Origin: an uncultured Saprospirales bacterium
GTDB taxonomy: Bacteria > Bacteroidota > Bacteroidia > Chitinophagales > JADIYW01
Direction: 5' to 3'
NCBI GenBank assembly: GCA_938008535.1
Contig: CALLKF010000038.1
Location: 1 to 55,400 of the forward strand
Length of the DNA stretch: 55,400 bases
A model generated the notes under the pieces. That model ran no database searches. It was not told where the DNA came from and saw nothing but the letters and a program-made list of their open reading frames with translations. The first letter of the stretch is position 1, and each line of letters opens with the position of its first letter. Shown here one piece after another: positions 1 through 7,493 of the stretch. The position numbers and the translations under genes were made by a program.

Positions 1-27
1 TTTCCCTACACGACGCTCTTCCGATCT
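1..27 (+). other. Illumina sequencing adapter remnant
   Basis: The first 27 bases match the 3' part of the Illumina TruSeq universal adapter / read-1 primer, which ends in CGACGCTCTTCCGATCT. This is not genomic sequence. It marks a raw contig end; genomic sequence starts at about base 28. Confidence 0.97.
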
Positions 28-522
28 AATTTCTGGAATCCAATACATAATGAAATGTTGCGTTTTCAAATCATTCAACTGCTTTTTGTAGCAGCAATTT
101 ATGTTGTTTTTGATTGGATTGGCGTTGTTGGTTTTATTGCATCATCTGTTATTGGATTTACGTTATTAGAAATTGTAAATTATATTGAACATTATGGTTT
201 AATGCGTAAACAATTGTCAAATGGTGCGTATGAAAAAACGAAACCTCATCATTCCTGGAATTCTGGACATGAGTTAGGTAGAATATTTTTATTTGAGTTA
301 ACGCGCCACAGCGATCATCATTTCAATCCAAGTAGAAAATATCAGATTTTAAGACATTTTGAAAATGCGCCGCAAATGCCAACTGGTTATTTAGCGATGA
401 TTCCGTTGGCTTTAGTTCCACCGTTATGGTTTAAAGTAATGAATCCATTAGTAGAAAAACACAATGCTTCAGTTTCAGATGACTATGTAAAAAAATTAGA
501 AGTTCCTGTTGAAGTAGAATAA
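28..522 (+). CDS. alkB: alkane 1-monooxygenase (AlkB family), C-terminal part, 5' truncated
   Basis: Integral-membrane di-iron hydroxylase of the AlkB/fatty acid desaturase superfamily; the family oxidises terminal carbons of n-alkanes with rubredoxin as electron donor. Seen here: the motif NYIEHYGL, then HSWNS, then the histidine box LTRHSDHHFNPSRKYQ, followed by PQMPTGYLAMI and PPLWFKVM. This order is typical of the AlkB C-terminal third. Two hydrophobic segments precede the first His box. The frame is open from base 28 (and through the adapter), so the N-terminal half with the first two His boxes is off the contig; the first in-frame ATG at 55 is not a real start. It ends 3 bases from the stop of the convergent downstream gene. 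The family call is firm; the substrate is inferred. Confidence 0.88.
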   Translation, partial: NFWNPIHNEMLRFQIIQLLFVAAIYVVFDWIGVVGFIASSVIGFTLLEIVNYIEHYGLMRKQLSNGAYEKTKPHHSWNSGHELGRIFLFELTRHSDHHFNPSRKYQILRHFENAPQMPTGYLAMIPLALVPPLWFKVMNPLVEKHNASVSDDYVKKLEVPVEVE

Positions 523-525
523 AAT

Positions 526-855
526 TTAAGATTTTAACTTCATTTTTATTTTCCAACGAACCTTTTCAAAGTTTTGAATTTGATCGTTAATGACTTTAAT
601 TCCTTCACTTTCTAATAATTCTTGCATTAAATTTGGAAGTTCAAAATGATGTTTACCTGTAAGTAAACCATTTCTATTCACTACACGATGCGCAGGCACT
701 GTTGGCGAAACATTATGTGCGTTGTTCATTGCATAACCAACAGTTCTTGCTGAACCACGTGTACCAATAAATTCGGCAATATCGCCGTAGCTAACTACTT
801 TTCCTTTGGGAATTTTGCGTACAACAGCATAAACCTTCTCATAAAAATCATTCAT
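526..855 (-). CDS. MGMT-family alkyltransferase-like protein (ATL), active-site Cys replaced by Ala
   Basis: 109 residues covering the DNA-binding domain of the O6-alkylguanine-DNA alkyltransferase family. Seen: GKVVSYGDIAEFIG, GSARTVGYAMNNA (the arginine-finger helix region) and PAHRVVNRNG. In true MGMT the last motif is PCHRV, with the Cys accepting the alkyl group; here residue 55 is Ala, so direct transfer is not possible. Alkyltransferase-like proteins of this kind bind O6-alkylguanine and hand the lesion to nucleotide excision repair. The length (about 100-110 aa) suits the ATL class. A possible -7 box (TAAATTTG, minus strand 898-891) lies upstream. The family assignment is clear; the repair role is inferred from the family. 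Confidence 0.88.
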   Translation of the reverse strand: MNDFYEKVYAVVRKIPKGKVVSYGDIAEFIGTRGSARTVGYAMNNAHNVSPTVPAHRVVNRNGLLTGKHHFELPNLMQELLESEGIKVINDQIQNFEKVRWKIKMKLKS

Positions 856-972
856 GCAATGAAGTTAGTAAAATATTTTTTTGTAGGAATCAAATTTAAC
901 TATTGACAAATATCAAAAATAGGTTTAGTTTTACAACTCGTTATAACATAAACAACCCTAAAAACCCTAGCC

Positions 973-1701
973 ATGTTTTCTAAAAAAAACGTATTGGCGT
1001 ATGTATTTATCATGCTATTTTCGGCAATTCATGCGCAAAATCCAAAGACAGGTTTTCTTACACTATCAATGCCAAGTGTCAATTTTAAACCACAAGATGT
1101 AAACTTTAAATTAAGTAAACAAAAACCATTTTTGATTACCTTTGAACAACATCAAACTTCCATTCCTAAATATTTTCAGTTTACCTGTGATGGCAATGAA
1201 GCAACGCTAACATTACAAATTAGCATAACAGATGGCGTAAATGTACAAGCAATTACGAAAGATGTAAAAATTGACAGCGCTAATAATTTTTATGAAGTAG
1301 CTATTTTACCAAGAAATAAAAATGATATTTCTCTTAATAGCAATTCTTATATAAAATCAATTTTCGTGGTAAATAATATTAATCAAGAGGTAAATATTGG
1401 AACTTGTAATTTTTCAAACGTTTCTATCAAGAATGAAGTCAACATCAACCAGGTTTTTATGGTAGATTTAGATGCAGATGTTAAAAAACAATACGTTGTT
1501 TTCTCAAAAGAAACCAAAATAATTAGCATGAATGTTTACAAAATTAATGGCGATTTAGAAGAAAGATTGATGTATACATTAAACTCAGGAGAGAATTACT
1601 TAGATTTTTCATTGATTAAAAAAAGTTTTGGTAAGAAAGTAATACAACTTAGTGAAGATTTACTTAAAAAGCCAAGTAATAAATTGTCTGTAATGTATTA
1701 A
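973..1701 (+). CDS. hypothetical secreted protein
   Basis: 242 residues with a signal peptide (MFSKKNVLAYVFIMLFSAIHA, likely cut before QNPK). The mature part is rich in short beta-strand-like segments, with two Cys (in FTCDG and GTCNF) that might pair in the periplasm. I recognise no family. It stands alone between the divergent ATL gene and the convergent lspA; the stops of this gene and lspA are 6 bases apart with no hairpin between them. A periplasmic or surface beta-sandwich is only a guess from composition. Confidence 0.7.
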   Translation: MFSKKNVLAYVFIMLFSAIHAQNPKTGFLTLSMPSVNFKPQDVNFKLSKQKPFLITFEQHQTSIPKYFQFTCDGNEATLTLQISITDGVNVQAITKDVKIDSANNFYEVAILPRNKNDISLNSNSYIKSIFVVNNINQEVNIGTCNFSNVSIKNEVNINQVFMVDLDADVKKQYVVFSKETKIISMNVYKINGDLEERLMYTLNSGENYLDFSLIKKSFGKKVIQLSEDLLKKPSNKLSVMY

Positions 1702-1707
1702 AAACTG

Positions 1708-2352
1708 CTAAACAGCGTCATTTACAATACTATTTTCTGCTATTTCTTCTACGAAAAATTTCTTTTGAAAAATTAAGATGATGAAAACACCAACGGTGAT
1801 ACATGCATCTGAAACGTTGAATATAAATGGAAAGAATTCAAATTTGCTGCCACCTAATTTGGGCAACCACATTGGAAATCGAGCATCTGTAATAATTGGA
1901 AAATATAGCATATCTACTACTCGACCATGAAACCACGAAGCATATCCACCATTTTTTGGAAATAAAGTGGCAACATGTCCAAAGCTGTCTGAAAATATTC
2001 TGCCAAAGAAAATACTATCTATAATATTACCAACGGCACCAGCTAAAATTAAGGATAATGCGAAGATGAACCCTTTGCCTGCTTGTTTGTTTTTTATTTG
2101 CTGAGCAATATAATAGGTGATAAATCCAACTGCAATAATTCTGAATAAAGTCAATAGGAATTTTCCAATTCCAGCGCCAAAACTTACACCAAATGCCATT
2201 CCTTCGTTTTCTACAAAATGAATACGAGCCCAAGTGCCAATATAATTGAAGGATTCACCATGTTGCATGGTTAATTTTACCCAAATTTTGCTTACTTGGT
2301 CAATCAATAAAGAAAGAAAAACTGTTAATATAGCTATTGCTTTTTTAGACAT
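1708..2352 (-). CDS. lspA: lipoprotein signal peptidase (signal peptidase II)
   Basis: Inner-membrane aspartyl protease that cleaves prolipoprotein signal peptides just before the lipid-modified Cys. Four hydrophobic segments are visible. The catalytic aspartates sit in GNIIDS (Asp112) and FNVSDACITVG (Asp182), and the conserved ENEGMAFG and GRVVDML motifs are present. At 214 aa it is longer than enterobacterial LspA (about 165 aa), because of the loop between the two catalytic segments that is common in Bacteroidota. It is the last gene of the minus-strand run ileS - TraR/DksA-like - lspA. Its products would include lipoproteins in this window such as the Kelch and M23 proteins. Confidence 0.96.
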   Translation of the reverse strand: MSKKAIAILTVFLSLLIDQVSKIWVKLTMQHGESFNYIGTWARIHFVENEGMAFGVSFGAGIGKFLLTLFRIIAVGFITYYIAQQIKNKQAGKGFIFALSLILAGAVGNIIDSIFFGRIFSDSFGHVATLFPKNGGYASWFHGRVVDMLYFPIITDARFPMWLPKLGGSKFEFFPFIFNVSDACITVGVFIILIFQKKFFVEEIAENSIVNDAV

Positions 2353-2370
2353 GATTAAGATGAAATTTAA

Positions 2371-2419
2371 AAACCTATAAGGTTTAGCAATCTTTCGATA
2401 TGAAAAACCTTATAGGTTT
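2371..2419. repeat. 15-bp perfect inverted repeat between TraR/DksA-like gene and lspA
   Basis: Arms AAACCTATAAGGTTT (2371-2385) and AAACCTTATAGGTTT (2405-2419) are exact reverse complements separated by 19 bases. Each arm is also nearly self-palindromic. It lies in the 86-bp gap inside a co-directional gene run, so it may be an attenuator, RNA-processing hairpin or small repeat element. Confidence 0.7.
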
Positions 2420-2438
2420 ATGTATAAAATTTTATAGA

Positions 2439-3479
2439 TTATTTTTTTTCCATTTTTTTTCCTTCAACACTTAATGTAGCATGTGGCACCACCATTAATC
2501 GTTCTTTTGGAATTAATTTACCAGTTTCACGGCAAATACCATACGATTTGTTTTCGATTCGAACCAATGCACTTTCTAAATGTGAAATTAATTTTTGCAT
2601 ACGCACTACAATTTGGTTCATGTTTTCGCGCTCAGACGTCATAGAACCATCATCAATACTTGCAAATTGTGTTTCACTCTCAGATGTGTTTTTAATTTGA
2701 TCTACATAAAAATCAATTTCTTCTCTTGCTTTTGCTATTTTTTTCTGAATGACACCTTTAAATATAGCTAAATCAGCATCTGTATAACGCACCACAGAAA
2801 CTTCCATTAATGGTTTTGGTTCTGGATTAGTTCTGTATGATGTAGTTGGTTCTGTTTTTTGTGCCGTTTTTTCAATTGGTTTTTCTACTATTTTGGTTGC
2901 AGGTTTTGTTATTGGTGTTTTAGCTATTGGTGTAGGTTTTGCAACAGGTTTTGGTGCAATTTTTACAGCAACTTTAGGTGCTGGTTTTGCTACTACTTTT
3001 TTAGTTTCCACTTTTGCAGCAGGTTTTGATTTAACTACCACTTTAGCTACCACTTTTTTTGTTGGTTTTGCTACAGTTTTGGCAATTACCTTTTTTGCTA
3101 CTGGTTTCGCCACTTTTGCTGCTGCTTTTTTTGCTAATGGTTTTGCTACTGCTTTTTTAACAGGTTTAACTGCTACTTTTTTGGCAACTGGTTTAACTGC
3201 TACTTTTTTTACTGGTTTTGCAACCACTTTCTTTGCAACTGGTTTTGCTTTTGCCACAACTTTAGCTACCACTTTTTTTGCAACTGGTTTCGCTTTTGCA
3301 ACTGGTTTTTTTGCAACTGGTTTTGCAGCAGCTTTTTTAACTGCCTTAGCTGGCGCTTTTTTCGCAACTGGTTTTGCTTTTGCAATTGGTTTTTTCGCAG
3401 CAGGTTTTGCTACTACTTTTTTAGCAACTGCTTTAGCTGGTTTTGCAGCTACTTTTTTCTTATTAATCACTTTTGCCAT
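2439..3479 (-). CDS. TraR/DksA-like protein with long Lys/Ala/Pro histone-H1-like N-terminal tail
   Basis: 346 residues in two parts. Residues 1 to about 200 are a low-complexity, strongly basic tail built from variants of KKPVAKK and AKPVKK, resembling bacterial histone-H1-like tails. Residues from about 228 form a TraR/DksA-type module: a long helical segment (DLAIFKGVIQKKIAKAREEI onward) and a degenerate zinc-finger region reading YGICRETGKLIPKERL then VPHATLS. Only one Cys of the usual four remains in that region. The family's DksA members bind RNA polymerase through the secondary channel; whether this one does so, or mainly binds DNA through its tail, is unknown. It lies between ileS (5 bp away) and lspA, an arrangement I know from other Bacteroidota. 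Confidence 0.85.
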   Translation of the reverse strand: MAKVINKKKVAAKPAKAVAKKVVAKPAAKKPIAKAKPVAKKAPAKAVKKAAAKPVAKKPVAKAKPVAKKVVAKVVAKAKPVAKKVVAKPVKKVAVKPVAKKVAVKPVKKAVAKPLAKKAAAKVAKPVAKKVIAKTVAKPTKKVVAKVVVKSKPAAKVETKKVVAKPAPKVAVKIAPKPVAKPTPIAKTPITKPATKIVEKPIEKTAQKTEPTTSYRTNPEPKPLMEVSVVRYTDADLAIFKGVIQKKIAKAREEIDFYVDQIKNTSESETQFASIDDGSMTSERENMNQIVVRMQKLISHLESALVRIENKSYGICRETGKLIPKERLMVVPHATLSVEGKKMEKK

Positions 3480-3483
3480 CTGA

Positions 3484-6400
3484 CTACACTTTTTGAATGA
3501 GTAAATTTAAAATTTCGCCATTGATGTCAAATTCTTTGGCGTTTGAAACATTTTCTGCAAACAAGATGTCGTTTGCCAGCGTTTCGTTGCAAATATATTC
3601 TTTATAACTATTTAAAATTGCATTGAGAACCAATTGATTTTGCACATGCAAGATAATTTTGTCAGTAACTTCAAAATTGGCTTCTTTACGCTCAGTTTGT
3701 ATTTTATTGACAATTTCACGCGCAAAACCTTCGTTTTTCAACGTTTCGGTAATCGTAATATCCAACGCAACAGTCATGCCATTGTTAGTAGCAACCAGCC
3801 AACCTTGAATATCATCCGACAAAATTTCCACTTCATCTATCAAAATAGGGAATGTTTCATTTTCAATTTGGATGTCAATTGCGCCGTTATGTTCCAATTG
3901 TTGTATTTGTTCTATCGAAAATTGATGAATAATATCGGCAGCCAGTTTCATTTTTCCACCTAATTTCTTTCCTAAAAGTTTAAAATTTGGTTTTATTTTT
4001 TTTGAAATGATGCCTGATGTATCGCCAATGTATTCAATTTCTTTCACATTTACTTCAGCTAAAATCAATTCTTTTACTTTGTCTATTTGTGCGATAAAAG
4101 AGTTGTCAATTGCTGGAATTAATATTTTTTGTAATGGTTGACGTACTTTTATTTTTGTTTTCTTTCTTAAAGACAAAACTAAAGAAGAAATTTCTTGTGC
4201 CCAACTCATGCGTTGTTCTAATTGTAAGTCAATTAGCTTTTCATCGGCAATAACTAAGGTTGAAAGGTGAATAGAGTTTTTGGTTGATAATAAACTTTGA
4301 TATAACCAATCACTGAAAAACGGTGCAATTGGACTCATTAATTGTACTACAATAACCAAACATTCATGCAAAGTTTCAAATGCAGCTTTTTTGTCTTTCG
4401 ATAATTCATTGCCCCAAAACCTGCGTCTGCACAAGCGCACATACCAGTTTGATAAATGTTCAACAACAAATTCTTCAACAGCGCGCGCTGCTTTAGTTGG
4501 TTCGTAATCTTCGTAAGAAGCAGTCACTTCTTTTACTAAACTATGCAATTTAGAAATTACCCAACGGTCAATTTCAGTGCGTTCGTTTAATGGAGTCGTA
4601 TTTTTAGCATCAATAACAAAACCATCAATATTTGCATAAATAGCGAAGAAATTATATGAATTATAAAGCGTTCCAAATAATTTTCTCGATGTTTCAGCTA
4701 ATCCTTCTTCGTCAAACTTCAGGTTGTCCCAAGGTTGTGAGTTGGAAATCATATACCAACGTGTTACATCAGCACCATATTTATTGATTGTAGCAAAAGG
4801 ATCAACTGTGTTGCCTTTAGATTTAGACATTTTATTGCCATTTTTATCCAACACCAGGCCATTAGAAACTACATTTTTGTAAGCAACACTATCAAACAAC
4901 ATCACTGCAATAGCGTGCAATGTGTAGAACCAGCCACGAGTTTGGTCAACGCCTTCAGCAATAAAATCAGCTGGAAACGATTTCTTAAAAGTATCTGTAT
5001 TCTCAAATGGATAATGCCATTGCGCATAAGGCATTGCGCCAGAATCGAACCAGACATCAATTAAATCACTTTCGCGTGTCATTGGTTTTCCTAATGCAGA
5101 CACTAAAATAATATCATCTACAAAAGGTTTATGTAAGTCTAATTTTTCTGATAATTTTTCTTTGGCTAAAAAACCTGCATCAATTGATTTTTGCATTTCG
5201 GTATATAATTCTTCAATAGAACCTATACAAATTTCTTCGTTGCCATCTTCAGTTCGCCAAATATTTAAAGGTGTGCCCCAAAATCTTGAACGTGATAAAT
5301 TCCAGTCAACTAAATTTTCCAGCCATTGGCCAAAACGTCCAGTTCCAGTGCTTTCTGGTTTCCAGTTGATGGTTTTATTCAATTCCATCATGCGTTCTTT
5401 CACTGCTGTTACTTTTATAAACCAAGAGTCTAATGGATAATAAATAACAGGTTTGTCTGTTCTCCAGCAATGTGGATACGAGTGCTCGTATTTCTCTATT
5501 TTAAACGCTTTATTTTCTTGCTTCAGTTTTACCGAAATATCTATATCAACAGAAACATAGTTGGGTTCGTTTTTGTAATCTTTTACATATCTGCCAGAAA
5601 ACTCGCCAACGCCATCGATGAATTTACCTTCTTTATCTACTAAAGTTAAAGAGCCAATTCCATTTTCAGCAGCTACTTTCATATCATCGGCACCAAAACT
5701 TGGCGCAATATGTACGATACCTGTTCCATCAGATGTGGTAACAAAATCACCAATAATAACTTTGAAAGCATCGCCATCAATATTTTCTTTTGAGTTGGCT
5801 TCAAAAGGTAATAATTGTTCGTAACGAATACCTGCTAAATCTTTTCCTATAAAAGAAGCTAAGATTTCATACGGTAAATTTTTGCCATCGTTTTGGTATA
5901 ATGCCAATTTATGTTCATTTTCCGAATTGAAATATTTTGAAAATAAATCCTTTGCCAAAATTAAATGAACTGGTAAATGTGTGTATGGATTAAACGTATT
6001 AACTAACACATATTCAATATTAGAACCAACAGCCAAAGCTGTGTTAGATGGCAAAGTCCACGGTGTTGTTGTCCAAGCAAGAAAATACGAATTCTGAATT
6101 TTGAATTCTGAATTTTGAATAGAACTAAAAAGTGCTATCGATTTTTCGTCTTCTAAAATTTTAAACGCAGCAACAGCAGATGTATCTTTCACGTCTCTGT
6201 ATGCGCCAGGTTGGTTGAGTTCGTGTGTACTTAAACCAGTTCCTGCTGCTGGTGAATAGGGTTGTATTTTTTTGCCTTTGTATAAAAAATCTTTATTATA
6301 CAATTGTTGCAACAAATACCAAACACTTTCTATATAATCGTTTTCAAAAGTAACATAAGGATTGTCTAGGTCGACCCAATAACCCATTTTTTGCGTGATG

Positions 6401-6810
6401 TCGTCCCAAACATCTTTGTATTTCATTACTTCTTCACGGCATTTTTGGTTGTATTCTACTACAGAAATCTTGGTTCCGATATCTTTTTTAGTAATGTTCA
6501 GCGATTTTTCTACAGAAATCTCAATTGGCAAACCATGTGTGTCCCAGCCACCTTTTCGTTTAACTTGAAATCCTTGTAGTGTTTTAAATCGACAAAAAAT
6601 ATCTTTGATGGTGCGCGCTAAAACATGGTGAATGCCAGGCAAGCCATTCGCACTTGGTGGTCCTTCATAAAACACAAAGGTTGGTTTTCCTTCTCGTTCA
6701 TTGACGCTTCTTTCAAATGTTTTATCGGTTTCCCAAAAGGATAGAATATCTTTTTCTACTTGTTGTTGTGAAATGTTCTTAAACTCAGGATATATTTTTG
6801 CTGCTGACAT
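3484..6810 (-). CDS. ileS: isoleucine--tRNA ligase
   Basis: Class I aminoacyl-tRNA synthetase that charges tRNA-Ile and edits valine. 1108 aa, normal for the long Bacteroidota type. The HIGH-type motif is GLPGIHHV (residues 57-63) and the KMSKS motif is in GNKMSKSKGN (about residue 660). The editing-domain start WTTTPWTLPSN is present, as is the C-terminal anticodon-binding region. Just before WTTTPWTLP the protein reads SIQNSEFKIQNSYF, encoded by a tandem short repeat that looks inserted (see the repeat at 6090-6121). First gene of the ileS - TraR/DksA-like - lspA run; a -7 box TATCTTTG lies 26 bp upstream of the ATG. Confidence 0.97.
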   Translation of the reverse strand: MSAAKIYPEFKNISQQQVEKDILSFWETDKTFERSVNEREGKPTFVFYEGPPSANGLPGIHHVLARTIKDIFCRFKTLQGFQVKRKGGWDTHGLPIEISVEKSLNITKKDIGTKISVVEYNQKCREEVMKYKDVWDDITQKMGYWVDLDNPYVTFENDYIESVWYLLQQLYNKDFLYKGKKIQPYSPAAGTGLSTHELNQPGAYRDVKDTSAVAAFKILEDEKSIALFSSIQNSEFKIQNSYFLAWTTTPWTLPSNTALAVGSNIEYVLVNTFNPYTHLPVHLILAKDLFSKYFNSENEHKLALYQNDGKNLPYEILASFIGKDLAGIRYEQLLPFEANSKENIDGDAFKVIIGDFVTTSDGTGIVHIAPSFGADDMKVAAENGIGSLTLVDKEGKFIDGVGEFSGRYVKDYKNEPNYVSVDIDISVKLKQENKAFKIEKYEHSYPHCWRTDKPVIYYPLDSWFIKVTAVKERMMELNKTINWKPESTGTGRFGQWLENLVDWNLSRSRFWGTPLNIWRTEDGNEEICIGSIEELYTEMQKSIDAGFLAKEKLSEKLDLHKPFVDDIILVSALGKPMTRESDLIDVWFDSGAMPYAQWHYPFENTDTFKKSFPADFIAEGVDQTRGWFYTLHAIAVMLFDSVAYKNVVSNGLVLDKNGNKMSKSKGNTVDPFATINKYGADVTRWYMISNSQPWDNLKFDEEGLAETSRKLFGTLYNSYNFFAIYANIDGFVIDAKNTTPLNERTEIDRWVISKLHSLVKEVTASYEDYEPTKAARAVEEFVVEHLSNWYVRLCRRRFWGNELSKDKKAAFETLHECLVIVVQLMSPIAPFFSDWLYQSLLSTKNSIHLSTLVIADEKLIDLQLEQRMSWAQEISSLVLSLRKKTKIKVRQPLQKILIPAIDNSFIAQIDKVKELILAEVNVKEIEYIGDTSGIISKKIKPNFKLLGKKLGGKMKLAADIIHQFSIEQIQQLEHNGAIDIQIENETFPILIDEVEILSDDIQGWLVATNNGMTVALDITITETLKNEGFAREIVNKIQTERKEANFEVTDKIILHVQNQLVLNAILNSYKEYICNETLANDILFAENVSNAKEFDINGEILNLLIQKV
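6090..6121. repeat. tandem 14-bp micro-repeat inside ileS
   Basis: Two copies of GAATTCTGAATTTT in tandem, followed by a partial third copy. Read on the minus strand it adds the in-frame residues IQNSEFKIQNS to IleS, in the connective/editing region about residues 230-241. It resembles the short degenerate repeats seen at gene borders elsewhere in this window. Confidence 0.75.
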
Positions 6811-6835
6811 ACGCTACTCTACTAAAAATTTTGCG

Positions 6836-6843
6836 CAAAGATA
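6836..6843 (-). promoter_or_regulatory. -7 element of ileS promoter
   Basis: TATCTTTG on the minus strand fits the Bacteroidota -7 consensus TAnnTTTG, 26 bp upstream of the ileS ATG. I see no good -33 TTTG at the usual 19-21 bp spacing. Confidence 0.5.
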
Positions 6844-6979
6844 AGAAATACTGTAGATTTTGTGTGTAATAGATTTTTATGTTATAATAAAGGAGTGATT
6901 TTTAAAAATTGACTTGTTTTAGTATAATTTTTCAAGTGCAAAGCACCAAAAAGCAGTTTTGAAGCATCAGGTAGACATC

Positions 6980-7267
6980 ATGATTAACTTAGATGCTTTA
7001 AAAACCAATTTAGAAGACTCTGGAACTAATTTAGAAGACTCTAAAACTAATTTAGAAGTATTAAAAATCAATTTAGAAGACTCTAAAACTAATTTAGAAG
7101 ACTCTAAAACCAATTTAGATGATTCAAAAACTAATTTAGAAGACTCTAAAAGTAATTTAGATGATTCAAAAACTAATTTAGATGAAACAAAAACCAATTC
7201 AGATACCTTAAAAAAGATAAATTCAATGCTTCTAAGTCATTTTTTATTGCTTCTAAGTTATAATTAA
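6980..7267 (+). CDS. small heptad-repeat ORF (KTNLEDS repeats)
   Basis: An open frame of 95 codons from the ATG at 6980 (open back to a TTG at 6959). About 11 units of the seven-residue pattern KTNLEDS are encoded by 21-bp DNA repeats. Leu recurs every seventh residue, but the other positions are polar or acidic, so a classical two-position coiled-coil core is weak. There is no signal peptide or known domain, and the C-terminus (MLLSHFLLLLSYN) is hydrophobic. Because 21 is a multiple of three, the opposite strand is also open, so openness is poor evidence of coding. It may be a repeat locus rather than a gene. An ORF of the same design lies at 52376-52627. Confidence 0.35.
   Translation: MINLDALKTNLEDSGTNLEDSKTNLEVLKINLEDSKTNLEDSKTNLDDSKTNLEDSKSNLDDSKTNLDETKTNSDTLKKINSMLLSHFLLLLSYN
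6986..7216 (+). repeat. 21-bp tandem repeat array, 11 units, plus orientation
   Basis: Eleven contiguous 21-bp units of the type AATTTAGAAGACTCTAAAA(C/A)(T/C), starting at 6986, 7007, 7028 and so on to 7196. The units differ mostly by substitution; the period does not slip. The next array is in the opposite orientation. Confidence 0.92.
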
Positions 7268-7289
7268 ATGCATCTAAGTGACTTTTTGT
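7227..7289 (-). repeat. three inverted 21-bp units facing the array at 6986-7216
   Basis: Units at 7227-7247, 7248-7268 and 7269-7289 (TGCTTCTAAGT and TGCATCTAAGT cores). On the minus strand they read (N/D)LEA heptads such as NDLEALN, and match the first plus-array unit (AACTTAGATGC) in reverse complement. The two arrays are therefore tail to tail. Confidence 0.75.
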
Positions 7290-7457
7290 AAATTTTATGC
7301 AAAAATCTGACGATTTGTATATTTTTTAAATTAAGCTAAATGCACTATAAATTGCATCAAAGAAGCTGAAATTGCGTTATCATATTCAATAATTCAATTT
7401 TTATAAGAATTTTGGGAAACTGCATTAAAAACAACTGTTACTTAGCAATAAAATTCA

Positions 7458-7465
7458 TAGATTTG
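7458..7465 (+). promoter_or_regulatory. -7 element upstream of porZ
   Basis: TAGATTTG fits TAnnTTTG, 28 bp before the porZ ATG. No convincing -33 TTTG is present. The 200 bp between the repeat locus and this point otherwise holds nothing I recognise. Confidence 0.45.
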
Positions 7466-7493
7466 AACTTACTTTAAATCAGATAAGATAGAA

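Noticed and set aside
2893..3483. Long open frame on the plus strand opposite the TraR/DksA-like gene
   Set aside because: It is the antisense of the AKPVAKK repeat tract; repetitive codons keep the opposite strand open. Composition (FATGF repeats) shows no protein character.
6909..6935. TTGACT followed by TATAAT, sigma70-like
   Set aside because: The spacing is only 8 bp, and Bacteroidota promoters use TTTG and TAnnTTTG instead.
6967..7197. Minus-strand open frame reading VFESSKL heptads
   Set aside because: A consequence of the 21-bp period of the array; the units are more homogeneous and better led on the plus strand.
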